From Adiantum capillus-veneris (taxonomy: Eukaryota; Streptophyta; Polypodiopsida; Polypodiales; Pteridaceae): a stretch of 64,000 bases of DNA. Shown piece by piece: positions 11,593-21,094 of this stretch. The position numbers were made by a program, and so were the translations under genes. The DNA is taken from NCBI GenBank assembly GCA_014529385.2, contig CM043968.1:125509518-125573517 (forward strand), given 5' to 3'. The first letter of the stretch is position 1. Each line of letters begins with the position of its first letter. The notes beneath the pieces are model-generated. The model saw only the letters and a program-made list of their open reading frames with translations. It did not search any database and was not told the origin of the DNA.

Positions 11593-12195
11593 TTAAAATT
11601 TAATCTTCTTCAAGAATCTGGTTATCTTTTCACACCAAGCTCTAGATGCTTGCTTCAAACCATACAATGCTTTCTTCAACTTACACACATAATATGGGAA
11701 CTCTGGATGTTGATAACCCTCTGGCTGTATCATATAAACTTCTTCTTCCAAGTCACCATTCAAGAATGCATTATCCACATCCATTTGTCGTAAATGCCAA
11801 CCGAACATACTTGCCATTGCTATCACCAATCTGACTGTTATCATCTTTGCAGCTGGACTAATTGTCTCATCATAATCAAGACCTTTTGTTTGTGCATAAC
11901 CTTTAGCAACAAGCCTCGCTTTGTATCTTTCCACACTACCATCTGACTTGCACTTGACTTTGTATACCCATTTTGAACCAATTGCTTTCTTTCCACTTGG
12001 CAAGCAAACCGAATCCCAAGTGTCATTCTTCACAAGAGCATCCATCTCATCATCCATAGCTGACTCCCATTCTGATTTTCCAATTGCCTCTTGAAAACAT
12101 GTAGGCTCTTTATGTTGCACACGTGAAACAATGTATGCATAATGTGTACGCATGTAACCGTTGTATGTCAATCTATCAATTGGATAACGCACCCT
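11593..12195 (-). pseudogene. copia reverse transcriptase, N-terminal part
   Basis: It reads KKAIGSKWVYKVKCKSDGSV, YKARLVAKGYAQTKGLDYDE, QMDVDNAFLNGDLEEEVYM and YGLKQASRAWCEKI, the fingers and palm of a copia RT. Upstream it is in frame with the integrase ORF and separated from it by a single TAG at 12196-12198; downstream it stops at TAA 11593. Both stops are single-codon interruptions of a continuous copia pol. Confidence 0.9.
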
Positions 12196-14517
12196 CTATG
12201 ATCTTCTCAACTGTGGTGCACTCTTCTCTTCAACTCTTGCATATGGGGGTACATATTTTTCAATATGCTTACTGCCAGGTGTCCTCAAATGTGGTAAACC
12301 ATGTTCTTCATCGAGGCTTTCATCTCCAGAACTCTCTTCAACCACTTTCTTCTTGTCTTTCTTGTCTTGCTTCTTATCTCGCAAACGACCGCTCCATGGG
12401 TTGACACTTCCTGTACTCTCCTCTGCCATATGTGGTCCTGAAATAGTTCTTGTTGATGGTCCTGGCTTATCAACAACATGACGCACATTCTCTTGCTCTT
12501 CATACTCATCTTCTATCATCACTGGCTTTGGTTTATACCATGGTTCATGCTCATAAAATCTGACATCTCTACTGACATAAACTTGTCTTGTCGTAGGATC
12601 ATAGCACTTGTAACCTTTCTTTTCAACTGGGTAGCCCAAGAATATACACTTCACTGCCTTTGGCTCCATCTTCTTTCTTGCTTCATTTGGCACATGAACA
12701 TAGCAAACACATCCAAAAACTTTCATGTAGGAAACTGTTGGCTTGATCCCATAAAGTCTCTCATAAGGTGAAATTTCATGAATGGCAGCTGTTGGTGTTC
12801 GATTCATAATGTGTACTGCTGTATGAACTGCTTCAGCCCAATATGTTAATGGCATATTCATCTCATTCATCATGGCTCTTGCAATCTCTGCTATGACTCT
12901 ATTCTTTCTCTCAGCAACTCCATTTTGTTGTGGTGTGTATCTGCAAGTAATCTGTCTTCTTATGCCTTGTTCACGTAAGTAATCATCAAAACTGTGTGAC
13001 ATGTACTCTCCCCCTCCATCTGTACGTAGGCATTTAATTTGACAACCATTCTCTTTCTCAACCATAACTTTGAACTCCAAGAATACCTCAAATGCCTCTG
13101 ACTTTGCCTTTAGAAAGTAAACCCATGTCATTCTGCTGTAATCATCTGTGAATGTGATAAAATATCGACAACCATTTGGTGTAGCATGATCACAAGGTCC
13201 CCAAATATCTAAATGAACAATTTTCAAAGGACTTTGGCTAATTCTCCCCCTCTTTGGAAATGGTAAACGAGATTGCTTTCCAAATTGACAAGCTTCACAA
13301 ACATGATCAAAATTCAATCTGCCAAACTTTGGTAATCCACGTACAATTTGATTTGATTGCATATGCTTTAGTCTTCTAAAATTGACATGACCAATTCTCT
13401 TATGCCATAAATTTGCCCAATCATCTTGAGTGCCTGATTTGTTTGCATACATACCATTGTGTAAACATGGATCTCCAGCTTCCAATGAGAACAAGCGACC
13501 TTTCTTTCTTCCACGTGCCAATATCTTGCCTGGTCTGCCTTTGTGAAACTCCTCTATGAAGCATCCATAACGATTAAAACGGACCTGCAACCCTTGATCT
13601 GTCATCTGTCCAACTGATGCTAAATTCTTTGTGATTGAAGGCACATATAGAACATCTCCCAATGTGTTGTATGTCCCGTCTTTTTCTAGCAATGGAACTG
13701 AACCAACATGTGTAATCTGATGCATAGTATCATCACCTATAGCGACAAACTCATCCTCTTCTAACTTCTCTTTTTTGTCAAACCATTCACCATGATATGT
13801 CATATGATTTGTGGCACCACTATCTAAATACCAATCATCTGTATGATGTGGCTCCACCATGCTTCCAACAACATGCTCCATAGGAAATAAATGTCCACTC
13901 GACCTATTGTCATATATATTTTGATCATGAGGATTGTATCCAACAAAGTTTCCTCCATGTCTGCCATAACCTCGGCCTCTTCCACCGCGATCATGATTTT
14001 GATTTAGCCTTGTGTAACATTCTCTTTCAAAGTGACCATAAATGCCACATCTGTTACAATATCCATCTCTTTGAGGATGTACAAATTGTCCACCTCCACG
14101 TCCACGAGTTCGGGCTCTCCCCCTGCCTCTTTGGCTATAATCGTTGTAACTTTGACTTTGTTGGTTTTGCCATTGACCTCTTCCAACATTGTTTCCACGA
14201 CCATAGTTTCCTCTTCCACCTCTATTGTTTCCACGACCTCTAGAGTAAAAAACCTGATCTCTGGAATTGTTATTTGATGTAGAAGGACCTGACTTGCCTA
14301 ACTTCACCTCTTCTTGCAAACAAACGTTTACTAACTCTTCAAAATCAGGCATGTGTCCTCGAACAAATATAGATGTATCCAATGACTTGTATTCCGGTCC
14401 CAAACAATTCAATGTCACTGAAACTAAGTCATCATCTGGAACTTCAACATTAATGCTCGCAAGATTTTCTTGTATTTGCTTTATCTCTGTCACATAATCT
14501 TTTTCCTCGCCATACAC
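12196..14517 (-). pseudogene. copia gag C-terminus, protease and integrase
   Basis: A 773-residue frame. The first third finishes gag with an RGG-rich stretch and one zinc knuckle, CNRCGIYGHFEREC (CX2CX4HX4C). The protease active site follows as DWYLDSGATNHMT. Integrase begins with the zinc-binding HKRIGHVNFRRLKHM and CEACQFGKQSRLPF, and continues with the D-D-E core: HLDIWGP, FTDDYSRMTWVYF, RTDGGGEY and PQQNGVAERKNR. It ends at a TAG that is probably a nonsense mutation. The gag N-terminus lies in another frame; the shift falls in an A5 run near 14518-14530. Confidence 0.92.
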
Positions 14518-14911
14518 AATGTAACCTTTGCTTCAAGTGAACTTTTCGTGGTTCTGTATTGGAGCTGTTCATTCTTGCTAGTATCTCCCATGCTTCCTTT
14601 GGAGATTGAGCCTTCTTCACATGTGGTATAAAGAAGTCACTAATGCATAGTGAAATCCAATGCATCACTTTCCTTGAATTCTCGATCCACTTCTTGTAAG
14701 TTTCTACTCCTGCTTGCCATGTTTTATGTGCTTCAACATTCTCTCTATTTGGTTCCAAACCAACCTCGGGACACTCTTGTTCACCTGTGATATAATCCCA
14801 TAAACCTTTGCCCATGATAAAGTTCTCCATCCTGTAAGACCATATGCTGTAGTTCTCTCTGGTCAACTTCTCTCCAACAATCTGTGTGACTTGAGTTGAA
14901 CTTTTTGCCAT
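14511..14911 (-). pseudogene. copia gag, N-terminal part
   Basis: The likely start is MAKSSTQVTQIVGEKLTREN at 14911. The segments NYSIWSYRMENFIMGKGLWD, WISLCISDFFIPHVKKAQSP and AWEILARMNSSNTEPRKVHL match copia capsid proteins. The frame is lost just after LKQRLH; the neighbouring frame continues as YGEEKDYVTEIKQIQENLAS, so a one-base indel in an A-run separates the two halves. Confidence 0.85.
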
Positions 14912-15799
14912 CTTCACTCTCTCAATTTCTTCCAAAGAATTTTTACAAAATTTCGGCAGAGTTTCGTTTGTATTTGGACAATATCTCAAGTGAAAATCTT
15001 AACCAAAGTGCTCATAAACACTGACAGAAAATCTCTCACTGCCAAGGGAAAATCCACTGACTCACTTTGCCACAGACTGACTCAGTAGTATGCATAAATA
15101 CTCTAAAACAATGTCCACATGGACCTCTATGCAAATGCAATCCATACGTTGTCCTGTACCACATATCCATACATCCACCTTCTTCCCATAGTTATAAACG
15201 ACATATGAGGTCTTTCACGGGGCTAGTCGGGGGTTCGCTCTAGTACCTAATCCACCTTGCCAAGGTACCAAAGCTCCCAAGGCAAGGCTTCAAAAAGCCT
15301 CACTCGACCCTCACAAAGGTTGCAATTTTCCAAAATACATTGACCGCATATCCATACATAACCACAAAGTACTCAATCTGACAATATAACCGCCTCAACT
15401 TCTTCCCACAACCTTTCTTACATAGGCGGCTGTCCATAATGGACCCACAACAACCAAACATAATCTTCCATAACACAATATCATGATGCGAAAGCTCTAT
15501 GTCGCTCTCCAAAACCTGTGTAAATGCTGAATTCTTCACCTGTAACCTGTAAATCTGCTGCCGAGTGCAAAACTTGACATCTTCTATGCTTGTGTGAACT
15601 GGCTGTTTGCTGCAGAAAATTGCAGATTTTGGCAAATCTGAGCATGCCAATGCGTCCGGAACGCCCAAAAACATAAAGAAAGACTCCTGGATCACTGTAT
15701 TCCGAGTTCGAGTGAGGGAGTTATGACAAAAAAACCTCTCTTTTTTTGCTGTTTTCCAGAGCTGCGAAAACCTGTGTATTGACTGTAGCTCATTAAACT
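14912..15799 (-). other. copia 5' untranslated leader
   Basis: About 890 bp between the primer-binding site and gag. No gene is supported. A minus-strand frame here (15899-15300) is read from LTR and leader DNA and shows no known domain. Confidence 0.7.
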
Positions 15800-15813
15800 G
15801 AGCTCTGATACCA
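15800..15813 (-). other. copia primer-binding site (initiator Met tRNA)
   Basis: On the minus strand TGGTATCAGAGCTC lies four bases inside the 5' LTR. TGGTATCAGAGC is the usual plant site complementary to the 3' end of initiator methionine tRNA. Confidence 0.95.
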
Positions 15814-15816
15814 CTT

Positions 15817-16048
15817 TGTAGAGTGCGCAGGTGATGGAGAAGATAGGAAAGAAGACTACACACACACACCAACACACATCGAGACACACACACACACAAT
15901 CATTACCCTGCAGCAGCCATTCAACGAGCTGCTCATCTCTTCTTCTCTCTTTGAACTATTATCCAAAGTATATTTACAACATAGTATAGTCAGTGTCCAG
16001 CCGCTCATAGCACAATGGGCATATTCTTTAACATCATATTCTTTAACA
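15817..16048 (-). repeat. copia 5' LTR
   Basis: 232 bp, the direct repeat of 10316-10560. Differences are about six substitutions, one missing 15-bp unit and two extra bases in the CA tract. The plus-strand right end TTTAACA abuts the target duplication CCGGG. Confidence 0.95.
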
Positions 16049-16182
16049 CCGGGTTGTGTCGGTCGAGAACGCTAAGGGTACTATCGGGGGAGGGCCAAGG
16101 GGTGACCTCATGAGGAGGGCCCACGAATGCGGTCCTGCTGGCGCTACGGGAGTATCCCTTGGAAAGGCATCACCACTATCCT
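16049..16182 (-). pseudogene. Upstream half of the exon split by the copia element
   Basis: Removing the copia element and one CCGGG restores an open frame: GPPPIVPLAFSTDTTREW is continuous across the junction. The frame opens at about 16182 after a possible TTAG acceptor and reads PHSWALLMRSPLG before the junction. A further minus-strand frame at 16409-16176 might be an earlier exon. The gene starts 0.3-0.6 kb from the H3-Ulp1 gene and diverges from it across dyad array C. Function unknown. Confidence 0.4.
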
Positions 16183-16502
16183 AAGCTTCCTGTAGTTGCT
16201 CTGTGAAACCTTGAGGGGAGGTTCTGAAAAAACTGTTGGTAAAAATAGACTAGATGGACATGCCTGAAAAGTAGGGCCTGGGTTTTGGCTGATGAGTGGT
16301 CTATGAGGCGGTGGTACCGCCATGCGTTTTCATGAGAGGTAGACGTGGGAGGGAGAAGCAATGGTACCACCCCCCTTAGATTAGGGGAGGTGATGGGAGG
16401 GCACGACATGACAATTAGGACAGCATGGACTTAAACGTCTCCTTCACATTGGTATTTTGTTGCAGGGGATGCAAACCTGTTCGCTTGCTATTACACTTTT
16501 CT
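16183..16502. other. Intergenic or 5' region of the minus-strand gene
   Basis: It contains one short minus-strand frame (16409-16176) of unclear status and otherwise no feature. It leads into the 106-bp dyad array. Confidence 0.35.
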
Positions 16503-16995
16503 GAGGTCACTACCAAGCGAATAAGGGAAGGCAAACTCTATCCAATGCACCTGTTCGCTTGGTATTGACCTCAGAAAATATAAGTGATGTTTGCTATTAC
16601 ACTTTTCTGAGGTCACTACCAAGCGAATAAGGGAAGGAAAACTCTTTTTGATGCACCTGTTCACTTGGTACTGACCTCAGAAAAAATTTGTGATGTCTGC
16701 TATTACACTTTTCTGAGGTCACTACCAAGCGAATAAGGGAAGGAAAACTCTTTCCGATGCACCTGTTTGCTTGGTACTGACCTCAAAAAATATAAGTGAT
16801 GTCTGCTATTACAATTTTCTGAGGTCACTACCAAGCGAATAAGGGAAGGCAAACTCTTTCCGATGCACCTGTTCGTTTGGTACTGACCTCAGAAAATATA
16901 AGTGATGTTTGCTATTACACTTTTCTTAGGTCAGTACCAAGCGAATAAGGGAAGGCAAACTCTATCCGATGCACCTATTCGCTTGGTACTGACCT
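16503..16995. repeat. Dyad repeats, cluster C (5 units, exact 106-bp period)
   Basis: Units start at 16503, 16609, 16715, 16821 and 16927. Each has a left arm GAGGTCACTACCAAGCGAAT, a loop with AAGGGAAGG and GCACCTG, and a right arm TTCGCTTGGTATTGACCTC, so a roughly 70-nt hairpin is followed by a 36-nt spacer (GATGTTTGCTATTACACTTT). The arms are the most conserved part. The array ends about 70 bp before the H3-Ulp1 start codon and separates it from a divergent minus-strand gene, a position that suits a shared regulatory region. Confidence 0.92.
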
Positions 16996-17063
16996 TTTGT
17001 GAAATCTTAAGTCCCTTGTGCTGACAAATGAAATGTCGTTTTTCTGTTATGCTATTTGTAGAT

Positions 17064-19580
17064 ATGCCTCGTACAAAGGCCACGCCTAGGAGGGCAACAT
17101 GTGAATCTTTGAATGCTCAAGCAAGAAGACACCGATATGAGGCGCACAGAGGTGTACTGCAAGAGCTGCGAAGGATAGAACGACACGTTCAACCGGCTAT
17201 TCCACATCTCCCTTTCCAGCGAGTAGTGTGAGAGATTTGCAAGCAGTGGAGAGTCGGCATGCGATGGGCCAGCAGTGCACTACTCTGCCTTCAAGAAATT
17301 GCAGAAGACTACCTCGTTGAATTCTTTAGTGATGGATATATCCTGGCTTCCCATGCACACCGTGTTACTATCATGCCGCGGGATTTTGATACTCTTCGGA
17401 GGCTGCGTTTCCGCTACGATGAGCTGCTTCAACCATTACCTATCCGGGATAGTAGAACCATGGACATTATCAACATCCCTCCTCTCCATCGTCGTGCACG
17501 ACAGAGAGAGCCGTCTAGGGCTGAAATAAACATCAGAAGGACACGATCACGGGTCAAGAGAAATGACACATATGGGCATGCTGAGATAGCCACAGAGGGG
17601 CATGAGCAAGCCAGAGTGGACCCCGAGGCAGTCATGGAAGAAACAGAGACAGTTATGGAGGAGTCAGCTAGACACCAAAATGAGCAAGTCATGGAGGATC
17701 CGGAGCTAGTAAGGGTTGATGAGGGGAAAGAGCTGGCCAGGGTGGACCCTGAAGCATTTATGGAGGAACCAATATTGAAGGAAAATGATCTAGAGCCTGT
17801 GCCTATTAGGGAGGACCCTATGGCTGTTAGGGAGGAGCCTGAGGCAGCCAGGGATAAAGCTCAAGAAAGGCAAAGAAAAGGCTCTACATCACAAGGGCCA
17901 TCCAACGAGGAGTCTTTATCAAATGAGTCAATTATTTTAGAGCAAATCAACGAAGAGAACGAAGAGGAGTTGCAAGTTCTGCTCAGTGCAGCGCCTCTGT
18001 ATGCACAGATACTGTTGTCTGGAAGGTCAGAGGAGGCCTGCATTTTCAACTTCGATCAACAAGACTTCCTATGCATGCGCAATTTCACCAACTCCAACGC
18101 AATGAATGAGGTCGTCAACATTGCTTTGTGGTAATTCTCATGCTCTTTAAAAGTCGGTTGGTTCATTAAATGGCTCTCTACCAAGATATGGGTCAATACC
18201 AAGCAAGACAATGGCTAATGGAATTGGATAGTGATACTACTCGCTCGGTATTGACCCATGTCTTCGGGACAATCGTCAAATTTTTCTTTATAAGTCACGC
18301 TTGATTCATTAAATGGCTCACTACCGTTAAGACATGGGTCAATACCAAGCGAGTGGCTTATGGAATTCGATAGCTGCCCCACTCGCTCGGTATTGACTCA
18401 TGGGTTTGTGGTAGTGACAGCCCGTTGAAATATCTTAAGTCTAATCTCTTCCATTGACTCATGTTAGGCACGCTGTCTCGCTTCTGTCCCCTGAGGTTCA
18501 AAACAATGTATACGTAATAGATCCGCTGATATCGCCTATGCTGCAGAACAACGCAGTTTCCTCTTTGACTCTGATGAGCTGGTTTAGCAGAGTCAACTTT
18601 GATCTAGCGCGCTTTCTGGTCACTGCATACAATCAATCGTGAGTTTTTTCTTGCCTTGTAAAAGCCATGTTGCATTTAGAATCTTCCTCCTCATCTTTGA
18701 TGGTTTTGGTGTAGTGATCATTGGAATCTGATGTTATTTAACATTGAAGCTAAGATTGTTTACTATGCAAACTCCGGGAAAAGTAGGGCATTTCACGGTC
18801 GTGTAAAAACGTAAGGCCCATCTGGGTACATTTGGAAGTAGTGTCTCTTTGTAATGTGTTGCTGACTCAAGTGGTTATGTATGTAGTGCCGCGAAAAAAC
18901 TTGTATGCTGTGTAGAGCATGTTTTGTTAGAACATGATCTAGGAAATACCATCTGGCACGAACGGGTAACCGTGCCCCCACAAATTCATGAATATAGATG
19001 TGGCTGGCGAACTTGTTTGAATGCCCTGTTGCTCCTCAATCAAATTTTGGATGTACCGAACGTAAGTAATCGTCCTGTTTCATTGTTTGCTGCAACATTT
19101 GTATGAAGCAACATCTTTACTTACTTTCCTATTATCACGCTTCTACAGGTACTTCAATTACATAACTACACCCCCAACGATGTGTGACATTTTTCTGTAA
19201 TGGCCATCCAGCATATTATAATCTCGGTAAACAGATGCACAAGAGAGGAAGTAGCGAAAGCTGAGGAGTTCAAACAGGCTCGCATTAACGAAATGACGCA
19301 GCGCTACAATCAGACTCAAGAAGACATTCGAAATATGCAAGAAGCAATAAATCAATATTATGCGAACGCCGCAGAAGTAGAGGAATGGGCTACACGTCGA
19401 CGGCAAGAGCAAGAACAGAGGGAAGCTTCACAGGTGCAAGATGCATGGGAAGCCATGGAAGAGGCCCATTATTTCGAGCGACGCGAAAGGATGCCCGAGA
19501 CCAGCATCCCTAGAGGCGGAAGTAGTAGCAACCGGAGCAGAGGGCAAGGGACCAGTGGCAGCAACCGGGGGAGAGGATAG
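17064..19580 (+). CDS. Histone H3-like / Ulp1-like protease fusion gene (two in-frame TGA)
   Basis: Five exons join in frame: 17064-18130, 18468-18638, 18715-18810, 18887-19061 and 19149-19580, all with GT-AG introns, giving about 646 codons. I chose MPRTK at 17064 because it matches an H3 N-terminus. Residues 23-116 are a histone fold collinear with H3 without gaps. Residues 117-330 are acidic with near-repeats (ARVDPEAVMEE, ARVDPEAFMEE). Residues 335-500 are a Ulp1/SENP (C48) protease core with H, N, Q and C at the right spacings. The C-terminus is a coiled coil rich in E, Q and R, then an RG-rich tail. TGA codons at 17229 and 19185 interrupt the frame where relatives would have arginine, so this copy is probably inactive. 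Ulp1-like proteases are common in plant DNA transposons; an H3 domain joined to one is not something I know. Composition and repeats suggest a transposon gene, but no terminal repeats were found. Confidence 0.7.
17130..17411 (+). other. Histone H3 fold within the fusion gene
   Basis: Landmarks in order: HRY, LRRIERHV (alpha N), LPFQRVV and EIC (alpha 1), SSALLCLQEIAEDYLVEFF (alpha 2), HAHRVTIMPRD (loop 2), LRRLRF (alpha 3). Against canonical H3 recalled from memory I count about 42 identities in 94 gap-free positions. Loop 1 has the canonical H3 length, which argues against a CenH3. The tail before it is short: PRTKATPRRA matches H3 residues 1-10, keeping K4 but with R at position 9 and A at position 10; the K27 region is absent. 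A TGA replaces the arginine of the VREI motif. Confidence 0.85.
18131..18467. repeat. Intron 1 made largely of dyad repeats, cluster D (2 units)
   Basis: Two units share a left arm ATGGGTCAATACCAAGCRAG and a right arm CTCGCTCGGTATTGACYCAT. They are placed around 18190-18283 and 18320-18403, with the flanking motif AATGGCTCWCTACC. The arm core matches clusters B and C, but the loops differ. GT at 18131 and AG at 18466-18467 bound the intron. Confidence 0.75.
18468..19240 (+). other. Ulp1/SENP-like C48 protease core
   Basis: The substrate-binding start (MNEVVNIALW then VYVIDPLISPML) is followed by the catalytic positions. His is in DHWNLML (codon 18719). Asn is in YYANS (codon 18770), 17 residues later, where yeast Ulp1 has Asp. 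Gln is in PPQIHEY (codon 18981). Cys is in RCGW (codon 18999), six residues after Gln. His-to-acid and Gln-to-Cys spacings equal those of Ulp1. Asn at the acid position occurs in some viral members of the wider fold. Such proteases cleave SUMO-like tags or polyproteins; the substrate here is unknown. Confidence 0.75.
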
Positions 19581-21094
19581 GGGACCAATGGCAGAAATCG
19601 GGGGAGAGGACAATAGCAGGGAAAGGGAGCAATTTACTTGTATAAATATTGACAGAAACAACACAATATGTAAAGTTTGAGACAATGAGAATGTACATTT
19701 TTGAAACATTGTTTGAGCTCCACAAAATGTCTGTGCATTAGTCATTTTGAAGAGTACATCATGGTTTGCATGGCATCAAAGCTCTTTGCGTGCACAAGGT
19801 ATGTGACCTAGCTTTCGGTGGTAGCAATTAAGTGAAGTGTATTTGTGAGTGACTCCTTGCACAATGTTGTTTTATCCTTGCATCTTGGAATTTGAAAAGA
19901 AGAAAAAGTTAGATTCTGTCTTAATGTATTAAAGACAATCAAAATTCATCCATTTAGTAAGCACCTTTCTATTGTTGAGACTGAATGCATACAATTCCGG
20001 CAAAAGTGGAAGTTCTTCACATGTAAGATCTACCCTGAGCTGTGCAAGAGTTGTGCTTGACATTGTCTCCATCACAGTAAGTAGGCTGTCTCAAAAGTAG
20101 AGCTCCATTAATAAAGGTTTGTTCTCAAGGCTATACTGTGTATCTTGGTCGAGTGGAATAAGCTGCCCACTAAGAAGATGATATCTAATATAGTAAAACG
20201 ACACTAAGAAATTTTGAGAGCTTATAATGAACTTGTAAATTTTGGACTTCTTTTGCAAAATACAGATTTTGCTCTGTGATTGTTTCCTATCCCAATTATC
20301 ATTTAAAATGTCCAAACAGCTCTTAGACTTGCAAATGAACATTGTTGCGGTAGTTCTTATCATTTTTTTGTAAGTTTGAAGATAATCTTTTTAATGGAGA
20401 ACTGAGAAGACAACGTACGTTTGAGAGCTCCTTCTTGTTCAAACTTGTAATCTTCACCATTGCGGCTAGGGTAATCCAAATTCAGATTTGTTTATTGCAT
20501 TATGTTCCTCTCATCTTGCTCTTCCATTCAAGTGTAATCATTCAAGATTCGGTGTAGGTTTTCAACTACGAGTTTGAGGCCTTAAATAGTTGTTTTGAGT
20601 GTCTATATGCGTGTTTTATGTTATTTTGACCCTAGGAGGGGCTTTAGGGACCCTAAAGCGACCCATTAAGATCACCTGTTTGCTATTTTTGCTGACTTCG
20701 GGACGAACGATCACGATCGTTGTACCTCTCCAGAATGCTGTGACAATGATAGATATGTTCTTGATAATCCCCTGTAGCTTCCCTTCAAGTTTCGTGCGAT
20801 TCCGATATGATTTGCATGGTAAACGGGCGTGATGACTGAAGAACGGTGTAGGAGGACATAGGCAGATTACTTGGCGGTAAAGCGTTTGATTTGCTTGTAG
20901 GGTTAGTAGTTGCATCTCTTCGAGTTCACTTCATTAGGATTGACACCCTAGTGAGTTTCCATGCCTCATCCGAGTCGCTTCCCCTGTATTGATAAATATG
21001 TTGATGCTTGAGAGCTATGCTATGGACGTCCGTCGCGGTGACCTGCAAACATAGGTTAGGGTTCCTTATGTTTTTTAATTGTGTTCAATAAGTG
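19581..21094. other. Non-coding stretch after the fusion gene
   Basis: No gene is supported. At about 20460-20560 there is a patch resembling 31390-31460 (GGTAATC...AAGTGTAATCATTC), which may be a decayed LTR fragment. The remainder is unique AT-rich sequence, and open frames on both strands show no domain. Confidence 0.4.

Larger units (their letters stand above)
10316..16048 (-). mobile_element. Complete Ty1/copia LTR retrotransposon
   Basis: The element is bounded by two direct LTRs (10316-10560 and 15817-16048) that begin TG and end CA. It is flanked by a perfect 5-bp target duplication CCGGG (10311-10315 and 16049-16053). A primer-binding site and polypurine tract sit at the expected inner edges. 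The internal region encodes gag, protease, integrase, RT and RNase H in copia order on the minus strand. By eye the LTRs differ at about six positions plus a 15-bp unit and a dinucleotide, so the insertion is moderately recent. Two in-frame stops and one frameshift break the polyprotein. The insertion split an exon of an unrecognised gene. Confidence 0.95.

Noticed and set aside
16503-16995. Regularly spaced repeats that could be mistaken for a CRISPR array
   Set aside because: The unit is 106 bp, the spacers are also repeated rather than unique, there are no cas genes, and the setting is a plant genome.
17229-17231. Explaining the in-frame TGA by RNA editing or by two separate genes
   Set aside because: Editing of the needed kind is an organelle process, and the H3 fold continues without a gap on both sides of the stop. 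A CGA to TGA mutation is simpler.
17130-17411. Calling the H3-like domain a centromeric H3 (CenH3)
   Set aside because: Loop 1 has the canonical H3 length and the tail starts like canonical H3. CenH3 usually has a longer loop 1 and an unrelated tail.
20599-20832. A membrane-like small protein at 20.6-20.8 kb
   Set aside because: Hydrophobic by composition only, in a region that looks like decayed non-coding repeat, with no start context or neighbours supporting it.
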